Assembly: GCA_963697455.1 (NCBI GenBank)
Contig: CAVOOI010000033.1
Span: forward strand, 1-11,369
Source of the DNA: JAFEDN01 sp963697455
GTDB lineage: Bacteria > Pseudomonadota > Gammaproteobacteria > Coxiellales > Coxiellaceae
Length of the DNA stretch: 11,369 nucleotides
Direction: 5' to 3'
Each line of letters begins with the position of its first letter. Position 1 is the first letter of the stretch. This document shows positions 1 through 6,967 of this stretch, in pieces. A model generated the notes under the pieces. The model had not been told where the DNA came from. It did no database searches and saw nothing but the letters and a program-made list of their open reading frames with translations. A program made the position numbers and the translations under genes.

Positions 1-663
1 GATCGATATAGAACTATCCGCTCCATAGCCTAAATACTTAGCAATATCGCGATTATTATCTAAACTATTACCGGGTATGACATACCACGGTCTAATACTC
101 AATAACCAATTTTGCTTAGAAATAATAGTTTCTAAGTAGGCACGATTCCAGCTTCGCTCCTCATTACCTCCTCTACCATTAGATTCATGCATTGCGCCAA
201 TATTTAAAAAACTAAGATTCCAACTTCCAAATAAATTTTTTCCCAAATTGTTAGAAAAAAATATTTCCGGCTGATAGTCTGTTTCTCTAAAATAAGGCGA
301 GTGTGAGTATAATTGCCAAAAAGATAACTGTGTATATGCCAAATTAATAGAATTTTTATAGCCGAAGAAATTTCTCCAAATCGGAGCTTTAACACTTAAC
401 TGAAATTTGGCTTCAATATGATTTAAATTATCCAGTTCATCATCTTCAATTTGCGCATCCCGTCCCCATGATGAAGTATAAGAGAATGGCATAATATAGG
501 TAGGCTCATATAAAGAAATAACATAAGGATTATCTACTTGCTGATTTTGCAACGTTTCACGCTGTTGAGCAGCCGTTTCTGTAGAAGCATAAACTGCCGG
601 GCTACTGACCGGTAATAAGAGACAACCTAAAATAGCTACTTTTTTAAAAAGTAATTTATTCAT
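1..663 (-). CDS. pldA: Outer membrane phospholipase A (OMPLA), 3' end cut by window edge
   Basis: First 221 residues of a calcium-dependent outer-membrane phospholipase A1/A2 that hydrolyses acyl esters of phospholipids in the outer leaflet. Residues 1-26 form a signal peptide (Lys-rich start, hydrophobic core, VYA/S cleavage). The family signature is clear: SFWQLYSHSPYFRET at about 114-128, then MHESNGR and RSWNR. His159, Ser161 and Asn173 have the same spacing as the E. coli catalytic triad His142, Ser144, Asn156. Arg164 matches calcium-site Arg147, but the position of the calcium ligand Ser152 is Glu169. The start is supported by AGGAG six bases before the ATG. The gene begins 23 bases after the stop of the MscS-type gene on the same strand, so the two are probably cotranscribed. 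The C-terminal barrel strands lie outside the window. Confidence 0.93.
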   Translation of the reverse strand, partial: MNKLLFKKVAILGCLLLPVSSPAVYASTETAAQQRETLQNQQVDNPYVISLYEPTYIMPFSYTSSWGRDAQIEDDELDNLNHIEAKFQLSVKAPIWRNFFGYKNSINLAYTQLSFWQLYSHSPYFRETDYQPEIFFSNNLGKNLFGSWNLSFLNIGAMHESNGRGGNEERSWNRAYLETIISKQNWLLSIRPWYVIPGNSLDNNRDIAKYLGYGADSSISI

Positions 664-686
664 AATTTTCTCCTAGTTTATTAATA

Positions 687-1775
687 TTATGCGACAACGC
701 TCCCTGGCAAATCCTTCTTGTTACTAATTTCCTGCGTGTCCAATTTGTACCGCGTTTTAGGAAAAATTTCTGGAATATTTTTCTGGATATGGTTAATCAT
801 TTTATGACGAACATGGCACCGCAAATTCCATAAATCTCCAGCATTTTTTGCACTAACAACCGCACGTAGTTGAATAGTATTTTCACCCGCTTCGATCATT
901 TGGAGGGCATTGGATTTTTTATCCCATAAGGGTGACTCTTCGAGAATATTTGACAGAACTTCACCAAGCTGTTCAATATCTACGTTATAATCTGTAAAGA
1001 AAGTAACGACGCCACGTAACCCATTTTCTGAATAACTTAAATTTTGGAATGAGTTTTCTGTAAAATAAGCAAGGGGGTAAACAATTAAACGTAAATCCCA
1101 GCTCCGTAGATAAATCTGACTTAAGGTGATTTTTTCAATATTACCTAATTCGGAACCAATTACTATTAAATCGCCTACTTTTATAGGTTTATTTAAAATA
1201 AAGCTTAATCCGAAAAAAATACTAGAAAAAATCTTTTGCGCGGCAAATGCTAGTAAGCCCCCAACCACACCTGCAGAGATTAGAATGCCCTTACCAATCT
1301 CTTTGACCACAGAAAAATTCAGCAAAATTAAAGCAATAACTAAGAACACAATAATTATGGTTAAAACTTTTTTTAACAAATAGGCACGAGTAATAAATAT
1401 TCCAAAATTCCCGGAGTTTACTTGGGAATTTCTTTTTCGCTCTAACCAAATGTCAATATAATCCAAAATTTTAATTGCAGCCAAACCAAACGCGAGGATA
1501 ATTGATATTTTTATTACAATTTCTAAGAAATAAAATGTTTTGGATAAATTAAGAAATGAAGCAAAAAAACTAAAATAGATTAGGGGAAAAATAAAATATA
1601 AAGCTCGTGTAAATGCAGAAATGATTACGCTTAGCGGGGTAATTCCAGTGGGACAATAATATTTTTTTATAATTCGATAAATTAAATAATTGGAAAGCAG
1701 GCCTAATATTACACTAAAAACCAACGACTCCACTAGCGCAATGTTTTCCTTAATTAAATTTAAAAGATCTGTCAT
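687..1775 (-). CDS. MscS-family mechanosensitive ion channel
   Basis: A 362-residue small-conductance mechanosensitive channel of the inner membrane, which opens under membrane tension to release solutes on hypo-osmotic shock. Hydrophobic helices are visible at about 13-35, 50-72, 83-105 and 134-155. The Gly/Ala-rich pore helix at about 160-194 contains ISAGVVGGLLAFAAQ, followed by NKPIKVGDLI, which opens the cytoplasmic beta domain. The last third (about 255-345) fits the MscS alpha/beta C-terminal cage. It is longer than E. coli MscS (286 residues) because of extra N-terminal helices, as in many paralogues. The start has GGGGAG about 11 bases upstream. A near-consensus promoter precedes it (1809-1837), and pldA follows after 23 bases. 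The exact subfamily cannot be assigned. Confidence 0.92.
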   Translation of the reverse strand: MTDLLNLIKENIALVESLVFSVILGLLSNYLIYRIIKKYYCPTGITPLSVIISAFTRALYFIFPLIYFSFFASFLNLSKTFYFLEIVIKISIILAFGLAAIKILDYIDIWLERKRNSQVNSGNFGIFITRAYLLKKVLTIIIVFLVIALILLNFSVVKEIGKGILISAGVVGGLLAFAAQKIFSSIFFGLSFILNKPIKVGDLIVIGSELGNIEKITLSQIYLRSWDLRLIVYPLAYFTENSFQNLSYSENGLRGVVTFFTDYNVDIEQLGEVLSNILEESPLWDKKSNALQMIEAGENTIQLRAVVSAKNAGDLWNLRCHVRHKMINHIQKNIPEIFPKTRYKLDTQEISNKKDLPGSVVA

Positions 1776-1808
1776 TATCTTTAGTTCTCCCCGCTTCCTA
1801 TTATTTTA

Positions 1809-1837
1809 ATTATGACAAATTTTTTAAGCCTTGTCAA
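1809..1837 (-). promoter_or_regulatory. Sigma70-like promoter for the mscS-like/pldA unit
   Basis: On the minus strand, TTGACA (1832-1837) is separated by exactly 17 bases from CATAAT (1809-1814). That is a perfect -35 and a one-mismatch -10. The predicted transcript would start near 1802, about 27 bases before the ATG at 1775, leaving room for the GGGGAG ribosome site. The -35 overlaps the -35 of the divergent mltA promoter. Confidence 0.6.
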
Positions 1838-1859
1838 AAAAATTGAAATATAGTAAGAT
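1831..1859 (+). promoter_or_regulatory. Candidate mltA promoter overlapping the divergent one
   Basis: TTGTCA (1831-1836), a 17-base spacer, and TAAGAT (1854-1859). The -10 box ends only five bases before the mltA ATG at 1865, so the transcript would be leaderless or nearly so. No clear Shine-Dalgarno sequence is present, which fits. The TTGTCA is also one arm of an inverted repeat with TGACAA at 1813-1818, a possible operator shared by both promoters. Confidence 0.4.
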
Positions 1860-1864
1860 TATAT

Positions 1865-3064
1865 ATGTTAAATTGTTTTTTAAAAAATATTTTATTGACC
1901 AGCCTGTCGATATGTCTTATGGCTTCCTGTAGCCAGAAAAAAACCGAACAGCCGAACCAATTAACCTTAAAGCCCACATCATTTGTTAATTTGCCTGGCT
2001 GGGAGAATGATCACCAGGCAGCCGCTTTTTCTGCTTTACAAAATTCTTGCCGGACCATTTTAGCCACCGGAGAAACCACTCCGCTGGGATCTGAAATGAT
2101 AAAAATCAGCTTTCAAGATTGGCAGCCCGTTTGTGAATCAGCCTTACAGTTGCAAAATCTTTCTGATATCCAGGCCCGGAGGTTTTTTGAAAAATGGTTT
2201 AAACCCTACGCCGTTTATGCCGGTAATAATCCAAATGGTCTTTTTACCGGATATTATCTTCCGGAATTAACCGGGACGAGTAAAAAAACTAGTCGTTTTA
2301 ATGTTCCTTTATATGGCCCACCTAATGATTTGATTACAGCCGACTTAACTCTTTTCGATCCAAGATGGACTGGAATTATTCTTTCAGGCAAAGTCGTCAA
2401 CGGTAGATTTCTCCCCTATCAAACCCCGCGCAAAGCCATTGACGCAGGCGCTATTGACGGAAAAGCCAATATTATTGCCTGGGTGGACCCCATTGATAGA
2501 TTTTTTTTGCAGGTTCAAGGATCTGGCTTGTTAACGGTTGATGGGCAAAAAAAATTATTTATTGGATATAGCGGGAATAACGGTTCCCCCTACACCTCCA
2601 TTGGAAAAATATTAATAGAACGGGGCGAATTAGATAAAGCGACTATGTCGATGACCAAAATCCGCGAATGGCTGATCGCGCATCCTCAACAAGCGCAGGA
2701 AGTCATGGAACAAGACCATTCTTTTGTATTTTTTAAAATATTACCCAGACAACAAGCCATAGGAACTGCCAATCTGCCTTTAACTGCAGGGAGATCATTA
2801 GCGATAGATCGCCAATTTATTCCGCTTAACTTACCGTTATGGGTGGATACCACAGTACCCGATCAGCAAACCCAGCAATCTATTCCTTTGCGACAATTAT
2901 TTATAGCTCAAGATACCGGTGGCGCTATTAAAGGCATCGTCAGAGCTGACCTTTACTGGGGTGAAGGTGAATCTGCTGAATTTCTAGCAAGCCGAATGCG
3001 TGAACAAGGCCGATATTGGTTGCTTTTACCACGAAGGACAGTCCTGCCTTCCCATCATCTTTAA
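1865..3064 (+). CDS. mltA: Membrane-bound lytic murein transglycosylase A (MltA)
   Basis: A 399-residue outer-membrane lipoprotein that cleaves the MurNAc-GlcNAc bond of peptidoglycan, forming 1,6-anhydromuramic ends. The N-terminus is a lipoprotein signal with lipobox LMAS before Cys22; Ser at +2 predicts outer-membrane sorting. The MltA domain is recognisable by LFTGYYLPEL (about 123-132) and DRFFLQVQGSG, flanked by RKAIDAGAI. The C-terminal 3D (double-psi barrel) domain contains AQDTGGAIKG with Asp350, then VRADLYWGEG with Asp362. These match the two conserved aspartates of the family, the second being the likely catalytic one (E. coli Asp308). The start is set by the signal peptide; the ribosome site is weak. 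It is transcribed divergently from the MscS-like gene, and all domains are intact. Confidence 0.94.
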   Translation: MLNCFLKNILLTSLSICLMASCSQKKTEQPNQLTLKPTSFVNLPGWENDHQAAAFSALQNSCRTILATGETTPLGSEMIKISFQDWQPVCESALQLQNLSDIQARRFFEKWFKPYAVYAGNNPNGLFTGYYLPELTGTSKKTSRFNVPLYGPPNDLITADLTLFDPRWTGIILSGKVVNGRFLPYQTPRKAIDAGAIDGKANIIAWVDPIDRFFLQVQGSGLLTVDGQKKLFIGYSGNNGSPYTSIGKILIERGELDKATMSMTKIREWLIAHPQQAQEVMEQDHSFVFFKILPRQQAIGTANLPLTAGRSLAIDRQFIPLNLPLWVDTTVPDQQTQQSIPLRQLFIAQDTGGAIKGIVRADLYWGEGESAEFLASRMREQGRYWLLLPRRTVLPSHHL

Positions 3065-3113
3065 TAGTCAATATAGCCAAAATGTACGAAATGTATATTT
3101 ATTGATCAGAATG

Positions 3114-3122
3114 TGTTACAAT
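3114..3122 (+). promoter_or_regulatory. Extended -10 promoter element for the desaturase
   Basis: TGTTACAAT is an extended -10 (TGn plus TACAAT), 33 bases before the desaturase ATG. No good -35 is visible. A direct repeat AAATGTA (3080-3086 and 3089-3095) lies just upstream and could be a regulator site, but it may also be chance. Confidence 0.35.
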
Positions 3123-3155
3123 AGGGATCTTAAATAAGAATAGGTAATAAATTTA

Positions 3156-3983
3156 ATGAACATAATCAATAAGTTAGGAAAAATAAACTGGGCAAACACG
3201 CTGTTTTTGCTGATAACGCCTATCGTTGGCGTGGCTGGAATGGTATTTATCATTGCCAACGGGATGGTGCACATTCCCACCTTGATCTTAGCATTTGTTT
3301 GGCTACTGGCCAGCGGGTTATCGATAACCGCAGGATATCACCGCCTGATGTCACATTGCACCTATCGCGCTCATCCCGCGGTCAGAATCTTATTTCTTCT
3401 ATTTGGCGCTGCTGCTTTTGAAGGGAGCGCTTTGGAATGGAGTACAGACCATCGTAACCATCATCGCTATACGGACACCGACAAAGATCCTTATGATATT
3501 AAAAAAGGGTTTTGGTATGCGCATATTGGTTGGTTATTGACGTTAGACTCCAGTCGACGCAATTACAGTAATGTGGAAGATTTAGCGGCTGACAAATGGA
3601 TCAGATTGCAGCATAAATATTTCGTGCCGATTGCTGCAGGGGTGGGTTTTGTGATGCCGGCATTGATTGCTTGGCTTTGGAACGACCCGATTGGCGGCCT
3701 AATTATTGCCGGGGTGATGCGCATGGTTTTAAACCATCACTTTACTTTTTGCATTAACTCAATTTGTCATATTTTTGGCGAGCGCTCTTATTCAAACGAG
3801 CAAACTGCGCGTGATAACTGGATTACCGCCTTATTGACTTATGGTGAGGGGTTTCACAATTTCCACCATCAATTCCCCATAGATTATCGAAATGGCATTC
3901 GTTTTTATCATTATGATCCTTCTAAACGGCTCATTTGCGGTAAATTTTTTTGGGTTGGGCCTAAAAGATTTAAAATGAATTAG
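3156..3983 (+). CDS. Membrane fatty acid desaturase (delta-9, acyl-CoA desaturase type)
   Basis: A 275-residue di-iron integral-membrane desaturase that inserts a cis double bond in saturated acyl chains using O2 and reducing equivalents. The diagnostic histidine boxes are HRLMSH (62-67), HRNHH (99-103) and HNFHH (234-238), with NHHFTF (193-198) and NSICH (201-205) also typical of the stearoyl-CoA desaturase superfamily. Hydrophobic spans lie at about 15-57, 76-90 and 154-192. The ATG has only a weak AGG 12 bases upstream. The last 11 residues (FWVGPKRFKMN) do not look like the family; dropping one T from the T7 run at 3945-3951 gives FGLGLKDLK and a nearby stop, which does. The catalytic core is unaffected. 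No electron-donor gene is adjacent. Confidence 0.92.
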   Translation: MNIINKLGKINWANTLFLLITPIVGVAGMVFIIANGMVHIPTLILAFVWLLASGLSITAGYHRLMSHCTYRAHPAVRILFLLFGAAAFEGSALEWSTDHRNHHRYTDTDKDPYDIKKGFWYAHIGWLLTLDSSRRNYSNVEDLAADKWIRLQHKYFVPIAAGVGFVMPALIAWLWNDPIGGLIIAGVMRMVLNHHFTFCINSICHIFGERSYSNEQTARDNWITALLTYGEGFHNFHHQFPIDYRNGIRFYHYDPSKRLICGKFFWVGPKRFKMN

Positions 3984-4093
3984 CGTGGAGCATATGACAC
4001 GCTCATCGTTCATATAGCCTGGGAAAATTCGAAGGCGGTCATATGATTATCACTTAATGTTTGGAACTGCTCCTAGCGTTTGCTGCATTGCTA

Positions 4094-4101
4094 GAACTGA
4101 G
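4094..4101 (+). repeat. Left 8-bp target-site duplication of the palindromic element
   Basis: GAACTGAG immediately outside the left terminus of the element at 4102. The identical octamer is at 4276-4283 immediately outside the right terminus, in the same orientation, as expected for duplication on insertion. Confidence 0.8.
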
Positions 4102-4275
4102 GTAACTACTCGCTCCCAACTTGACAAACGCAGAACGGTCAATTTTGGCTGATATTCAACGAAAAATTGCTTTCGCAAGCGGAGCATACTCAGGTATGTG
4201 AGAATTCCGAAAGCAATTTTTCGTTGAATAGCAGGCAAAAGTGGCCGTTCCCATCTACAGGGTGCGAGTAGTTAC
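4102..4275. mobile_element. 174-bp palindromic non-autonomous element (MITE), IS66-like ends
   Basis: The two ends are perfect 12-bp inverted repeats (GTAACTACTCGC at 4102-4113, its complement at 4264-4275). The arms stay recognisably complementary inward and include a perfect 23-bp inverted repeat (4153-4175 against 4208-4230), leaving a 32-base centre. The element is flanked by perfect 8-bp direct repeats. It has no coding capacity. A 95-bp half copy occurs at 9170-9264. Termini beginning GTAA with 8-bp duplications are characteristic of IS66-family transposons, so mobilisation by such a transposase is a reasonable guess; no transposase is in the window. Transcribed through, it would fold into a long hairpin between two converging genes. 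Confidence 0.8.
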
Positions 4276-4283
4276 GAACTGAG
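4276..4283 (+). repeat. Right 8-bp target-site duplication of the palindromic element
   Basis: Second copy of GAACTGAG, directly outside the right end of the element and directly abutting the present TAA stop (4284-4286) of the EAL reading frame. On the minus strand the octamer belongs to the original last codons (ACT CAG TTC) of the GGDEF-EAL gene. Confidence 0.8.
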
Positions 4284-5198
4284 TTATAAAATGTTCATAC
4301 TCGTGGCGGTAATAGGAGGTGAAAAGAAGAAGCCTTGGCCTTCAGTGCAGGATTGTTCGCGCAGGTATTGGTATTGATCATTAGTTTCAACTCCTTCAAC
4401 GCAAACGCTGATATGTAAATTTTTACACATACTGATCATTGCGGTGACGATGCTTTTTTCCACGGAATTATACGGGATGTTCTTGATGAGTGATTTATCT
4501 ATTTTTAGCTTGTCTAAGGGAAAGTGTTTAATAAAGCTTAATCCTGTGTAACCGGCGCCAAAATCATCAATTGCAATTTTAACTCCCAGTTTTTTTAATT
4601 GACCCAATGTGTCACTCATCGACTCAAGGTTTCGAATTAATCGATTTTCGGTTAGTTCTAACTGCAGGAATTGTGGCGGAAGACCGGTGTTATTGAGTAC
4701 ACTGCAAACTTGATCTATAAAGTCTATTTGCTCTAATTGTTTGCTGGAAATGTTGACACTGATTATTCCTTTCAAAAGATTTTTATCTTGCCAATATTTA
4801 TTTTGTAGGCAAGCGGCGTTTAATACCCATTTGCCAATACTATTAATCATTCCTGTTTCGGCAGCAGTAATGAATTCTGCTGGCGGCAATAAACCTCGGG
4901 TTGGGTGGTTCCATCGCACTAAAGCCTCGGTATCACAAATTTTATTAGCTTGCAGATCGATAATAGGCTGATAATAAACCTCTAACTGATTTTTTTCTAC
5001 GGCTTGTGAGATATCGTTCTCCAGTTCTAAACGTTTTATTATTTCATTTTGCATAGATTGAGTATAAAACTGGATGCTTTGTTGATTTTTCTTGGCTATG
5101 TACATGGCAATATCGGCATTTCTTACAATATTAATAGAATCCTCGCCATCTTGTGGATATGACTTGATACCGATGCTGCACTTAATATTTATCTTGTC
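4284..5198 (-). pseudogene. EAL-domain fragment of the broken c-di-GMP gene
   Basis: Open segment covering the end of the GGDEF domain (INIKCSIGI, then NADIAMYIAKK) and a nearly complete EAL domain; its first internal ATG is at 5105. Counting from that Met, the c-di-GMP phosphodiesterase residues are all present: EAL at 60-62, Asn118 (SVNIS), Glu153 (LTEN), Asp180-Asp181 (DDFG), Lys201 (KID), Glu237 (EGVE) and Gln257 (EGQG). The catalytic set therefore remains competent on paper. Translation from 5105 would yield a 273-residue free EAL protein, but no ribosome site is evident there. The last residues (SMNIL) follow a frame change; the family-like ending lies in another frame. Confidence 0.75.
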
Positions 5199-5345
5199 TC
5201 ATCAATCCAAGCAGGCGGTGATAGTGCCTCAAAATATTTATTTGCAATAATGGCAGCCTCTTCTCTGGTCTTTAAATCGATTGCCAGCAAAATAAATTCA
5301 TCTCCACCAATGCGTGCTAGAGTATCTTCAGCGCGGGTGAAAACA
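5189..5345 (-). pseudogene. GGDEF-core fragment in a separate frame
   Basis: This short segment, in a different frame from both neighbours, encodes RAEDTLARIGGDEFILLAI, with the GGDEF codons at 5294-5308, and runs on to PPAWIDETR before a TAA at 5189-5191. GGDEF is intact, and RAED stands exactly five residues before it, matching the RxxD allosteric inhibition site that binds c-di-GMP. The preceding half of the domain (LFLDLDCFKLINDSLGHIIGD) is in the frame ending at 5317, and the following part in the frame starting near 5198. All three minus-strand frames are thus needed to read one domain. Confidence 0.75.
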
Positions 5346-6093
5346 GCAGCCTTTCCGCAACTATCTTTAAAACTGCATCACCGATAATATGGCCTAATGA
5401 GTCATTAATAAGCTTGAAGCAGTCTAAATCTAAAAACAAAATGGCAAATATAGTATTTTCCCGTTTTGCTCGAGCGATTGCTTGTTCTATGTGGTCGAAC
5501 AGTAAAAAACGATTAGCTAAGTTGGTTAATATATCATGAGTCGCATTATGTAGTAACTTTACTTCGGCTTGTTTCAGATGAGTGATATCGTCAAAACTGT
5601 AGACATATCCGATGATCCTCTTAAAGGCATTTTTGGGTTGGGAGTAGAACTCAAAAATATTACCATTATTCAATTTCATTTCAAATTTTGAAAATTTTTC
5701 CTGATTATTATCTAGATCTTTTAGTACCGGTAAAAATTCTTTGGAGTTATTGAGCTGGCTTAATATGTAATTAAAAATTTTCTTAAAGTCTTTGTTGATT
5801 ATTTGTGGGCTGTAAGATTCCACAAGTCTAAGAAATCTTTGATTATAATCGACTATTCTTCCTTTAGAATTAATAACTAAAATACCATTGTGTGCGGCCT
5901 CTAAAGTCGCTTTAGTCATAGCATATAAGGCTTTGAAATATTTTCCTTGTAAATAACTTTTTTGTAAAAAATAAACCATTATAGCTATCAGGAGCGCCAC
6001 GAATACTTCTTGTGCGGTCGTCCAAAAGTTAATCTTATTGATCAATTCTGCCAAGTAAAAATGCTTCAGAATTAATGAGCCCAAATGATACAA
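5317..6093 (-). pseudogene. Transmembrane/PAS/first half of GGDEF fragment
   Basis: Open segment holding one hydrophobic helix (VFVALLIAIMVYFL, about 31-44 of the segment), a PAS domain (about 65-175; AAHNGILVINSKGRIVDYN near its start, VYSFDDITHLKQAE at its end), and the beginning of a GGDEF domain (HDILTNLANR, then FLDLDCFKLINDSLGH, with the metal-binding Asp). The segment opens at a TTG without a ribosome site, so 6093 is unlikely to be a real start. Upstream, the same protein continues in another frame (VPIFVAAFISIDLVCIIW, about 6145-6095). It ends at a TAG at 5317-5319 caused by a frame change. Confidence 0.7.
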
Positions 6094-6271
6094 ACTAGAT
6101 CAATACTGATAAATGCGGCTACAAAAATAGGTACGAATTTACCAAATTCTTTAAAAATATTTTTTTTAAAGGTAAAAAACTGTAAAAATAATTCCAATTC
6201 CCAAAAAAATAAATCCTATTGAAGCATTCGTGGTCATTAAAGTGATAGAGGTTTTAAAATGATTTGAATCT

Positions 6272-6820
6272 TCAATATGCAAGGTATAGCCAAATAAAAA
6301 AAAGAATTGATAAACATAATATAATCATACCTTGAACAAGGGAAAACATAAATTTCTGATATGAAATTTTTGATTTTTGCATCAAGTGCATGAATGCCAT
6401 GGCAGTAAGTAAAAAACAAAAAGGGGTTAGGGGATGCATTTTGCTGGGTTGATTAGGTTGCAATTTCAAGAAAGGGAAAATCATACTGCGGGTTATATCC
6501 CAGTCTACGCTAATGATGTATTGGATTATGGTCAATATGCTCATCATAATTAAAAAAATTACCGAAATCATGGTGATATAATTTCTATTGAAAAAGATTG
6601 CCAATAATCCGATGCCAGCTACGCAAAATGAAATAGCGGTATCATAAACCATCACATGAGCAGTAGGTTCGATTTGCATCACCAGGGGGTAATTAAACTG
6701 TTTACCAAATAATACGGCAAGGCCATAACAAAAAGTTATTAGGCAACACATTATGACAATTATAAAGCTTATTCTTTGTAATAATTGAGATTGCGAGGGA
6801 TACAATAATTTATTCACCAT
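6272..6820 (-). pseudogene. N-terminal multi-pass membrane sensor fragment
   Basis: A 182-residue segment with about five hydrophobic helices (about 15-38, 55-76, 82-106, 128-145, 158-181). It is not a sensor family I can name. It begins MVNKLLYPSQSQ and stops in frame at 6272, but the next frame carries on as FGYTLHIEDSNHFKTSITLM and then another helix (ASIGFIFLGIGIIFTVFY). The break is at the A8 run at 6296-6303. By position this was the input domain of the cyclase/phosphodiesterase. It would be a membrane stub if expressed alone. Confidence 0.65.
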
Positions 6821-6851
6821 TTATATTATAGTACCAATGACGAAATTTTTC

Positions 6852-6879
6852 AGCCATTCTCGCTGCAGCGAGAATGGCT
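6852..6879. repeat. Perfect 28-bp palindrome between divergent genes
   Basis: The half-site AGCCATTCTCGCTG (6852-6865) is followed with no loop by its exact reverse complement (6866-6879). It lies 31 bases upstream of the minus-strand sensor start and 88 bases upstream of the plus-strand glycosyltransferase start. It is G+C-rich against AT-rich surroundings and has no T-run, so it is not a usual terminator. It could be an operator or an interspersed short palindrome. Confidence 0.75.
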
Positions 6880-6967
6880 TCCTGATTGAGAAGGGTTTAA
6901 ATGTGCTATTTTTACACAAATGATAATTTTTCGTATCTTTTTATGGTCAATTCTGTAAAATACCCAC

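Larger units (their letters stand above)
4284..6820 (-). pseudogene. Broken membrane-sensor/PAS/GGDEF/EAL c-di-GMP gene
   Basis: One ancestral gene of roughly 850 codons: a multi-pass membrane sensor, a PAS domain, a GGDEF diguanylate cyclase domain and an EAL phosphodiesterase domain, a common c-di-GMP signalling architecture. The reading frame now changes at about 6300, 6165, 6100, 5320-5345, 5189-5199 and just before 4295, and homology continues across each change. Two changes lie at 8-base homopolymers (A8 at 6296-6303, T8 at 6160-6167). After the last change the frame would read EYEHFITQF and enter the inserted palindromic element. No single long protein can be made without correcting these sites. 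TATAAT sits at 6825-6830, only four bases before the ATG, so the start is leaderless-looking or misplaced. Sequencing error is an alternative to true decay. Confidence 0.8.

Noticed and set aside
1126..1383. 85-residue plus-strand open frame inside the MscS-like gene
   Set aside because: Antisense to conserved pore-helix coding sequence; no independent start signals.
3982..4003. AGCGTG/CACGCT stem after the desaturase as a terminator
   Set aside because: The loop is 10 bases, the stem only six pairs, it overlaps the stop codon, and no T-run follows.
4050..4238. 62-residue minus-strand open frame across the palindromic element
   Set aside because: It lies mostly within the inverted-repeat element, has no ribosome site, and its text simply reads through the repeat arm.
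6237..6419. 60-residue minus-strand open frame overlapping the sensor fragment
   Set aside because: It is an alternative frame over the sensor region and its sequence does not continue the domain; the third frame (FGYTLHIED) does.
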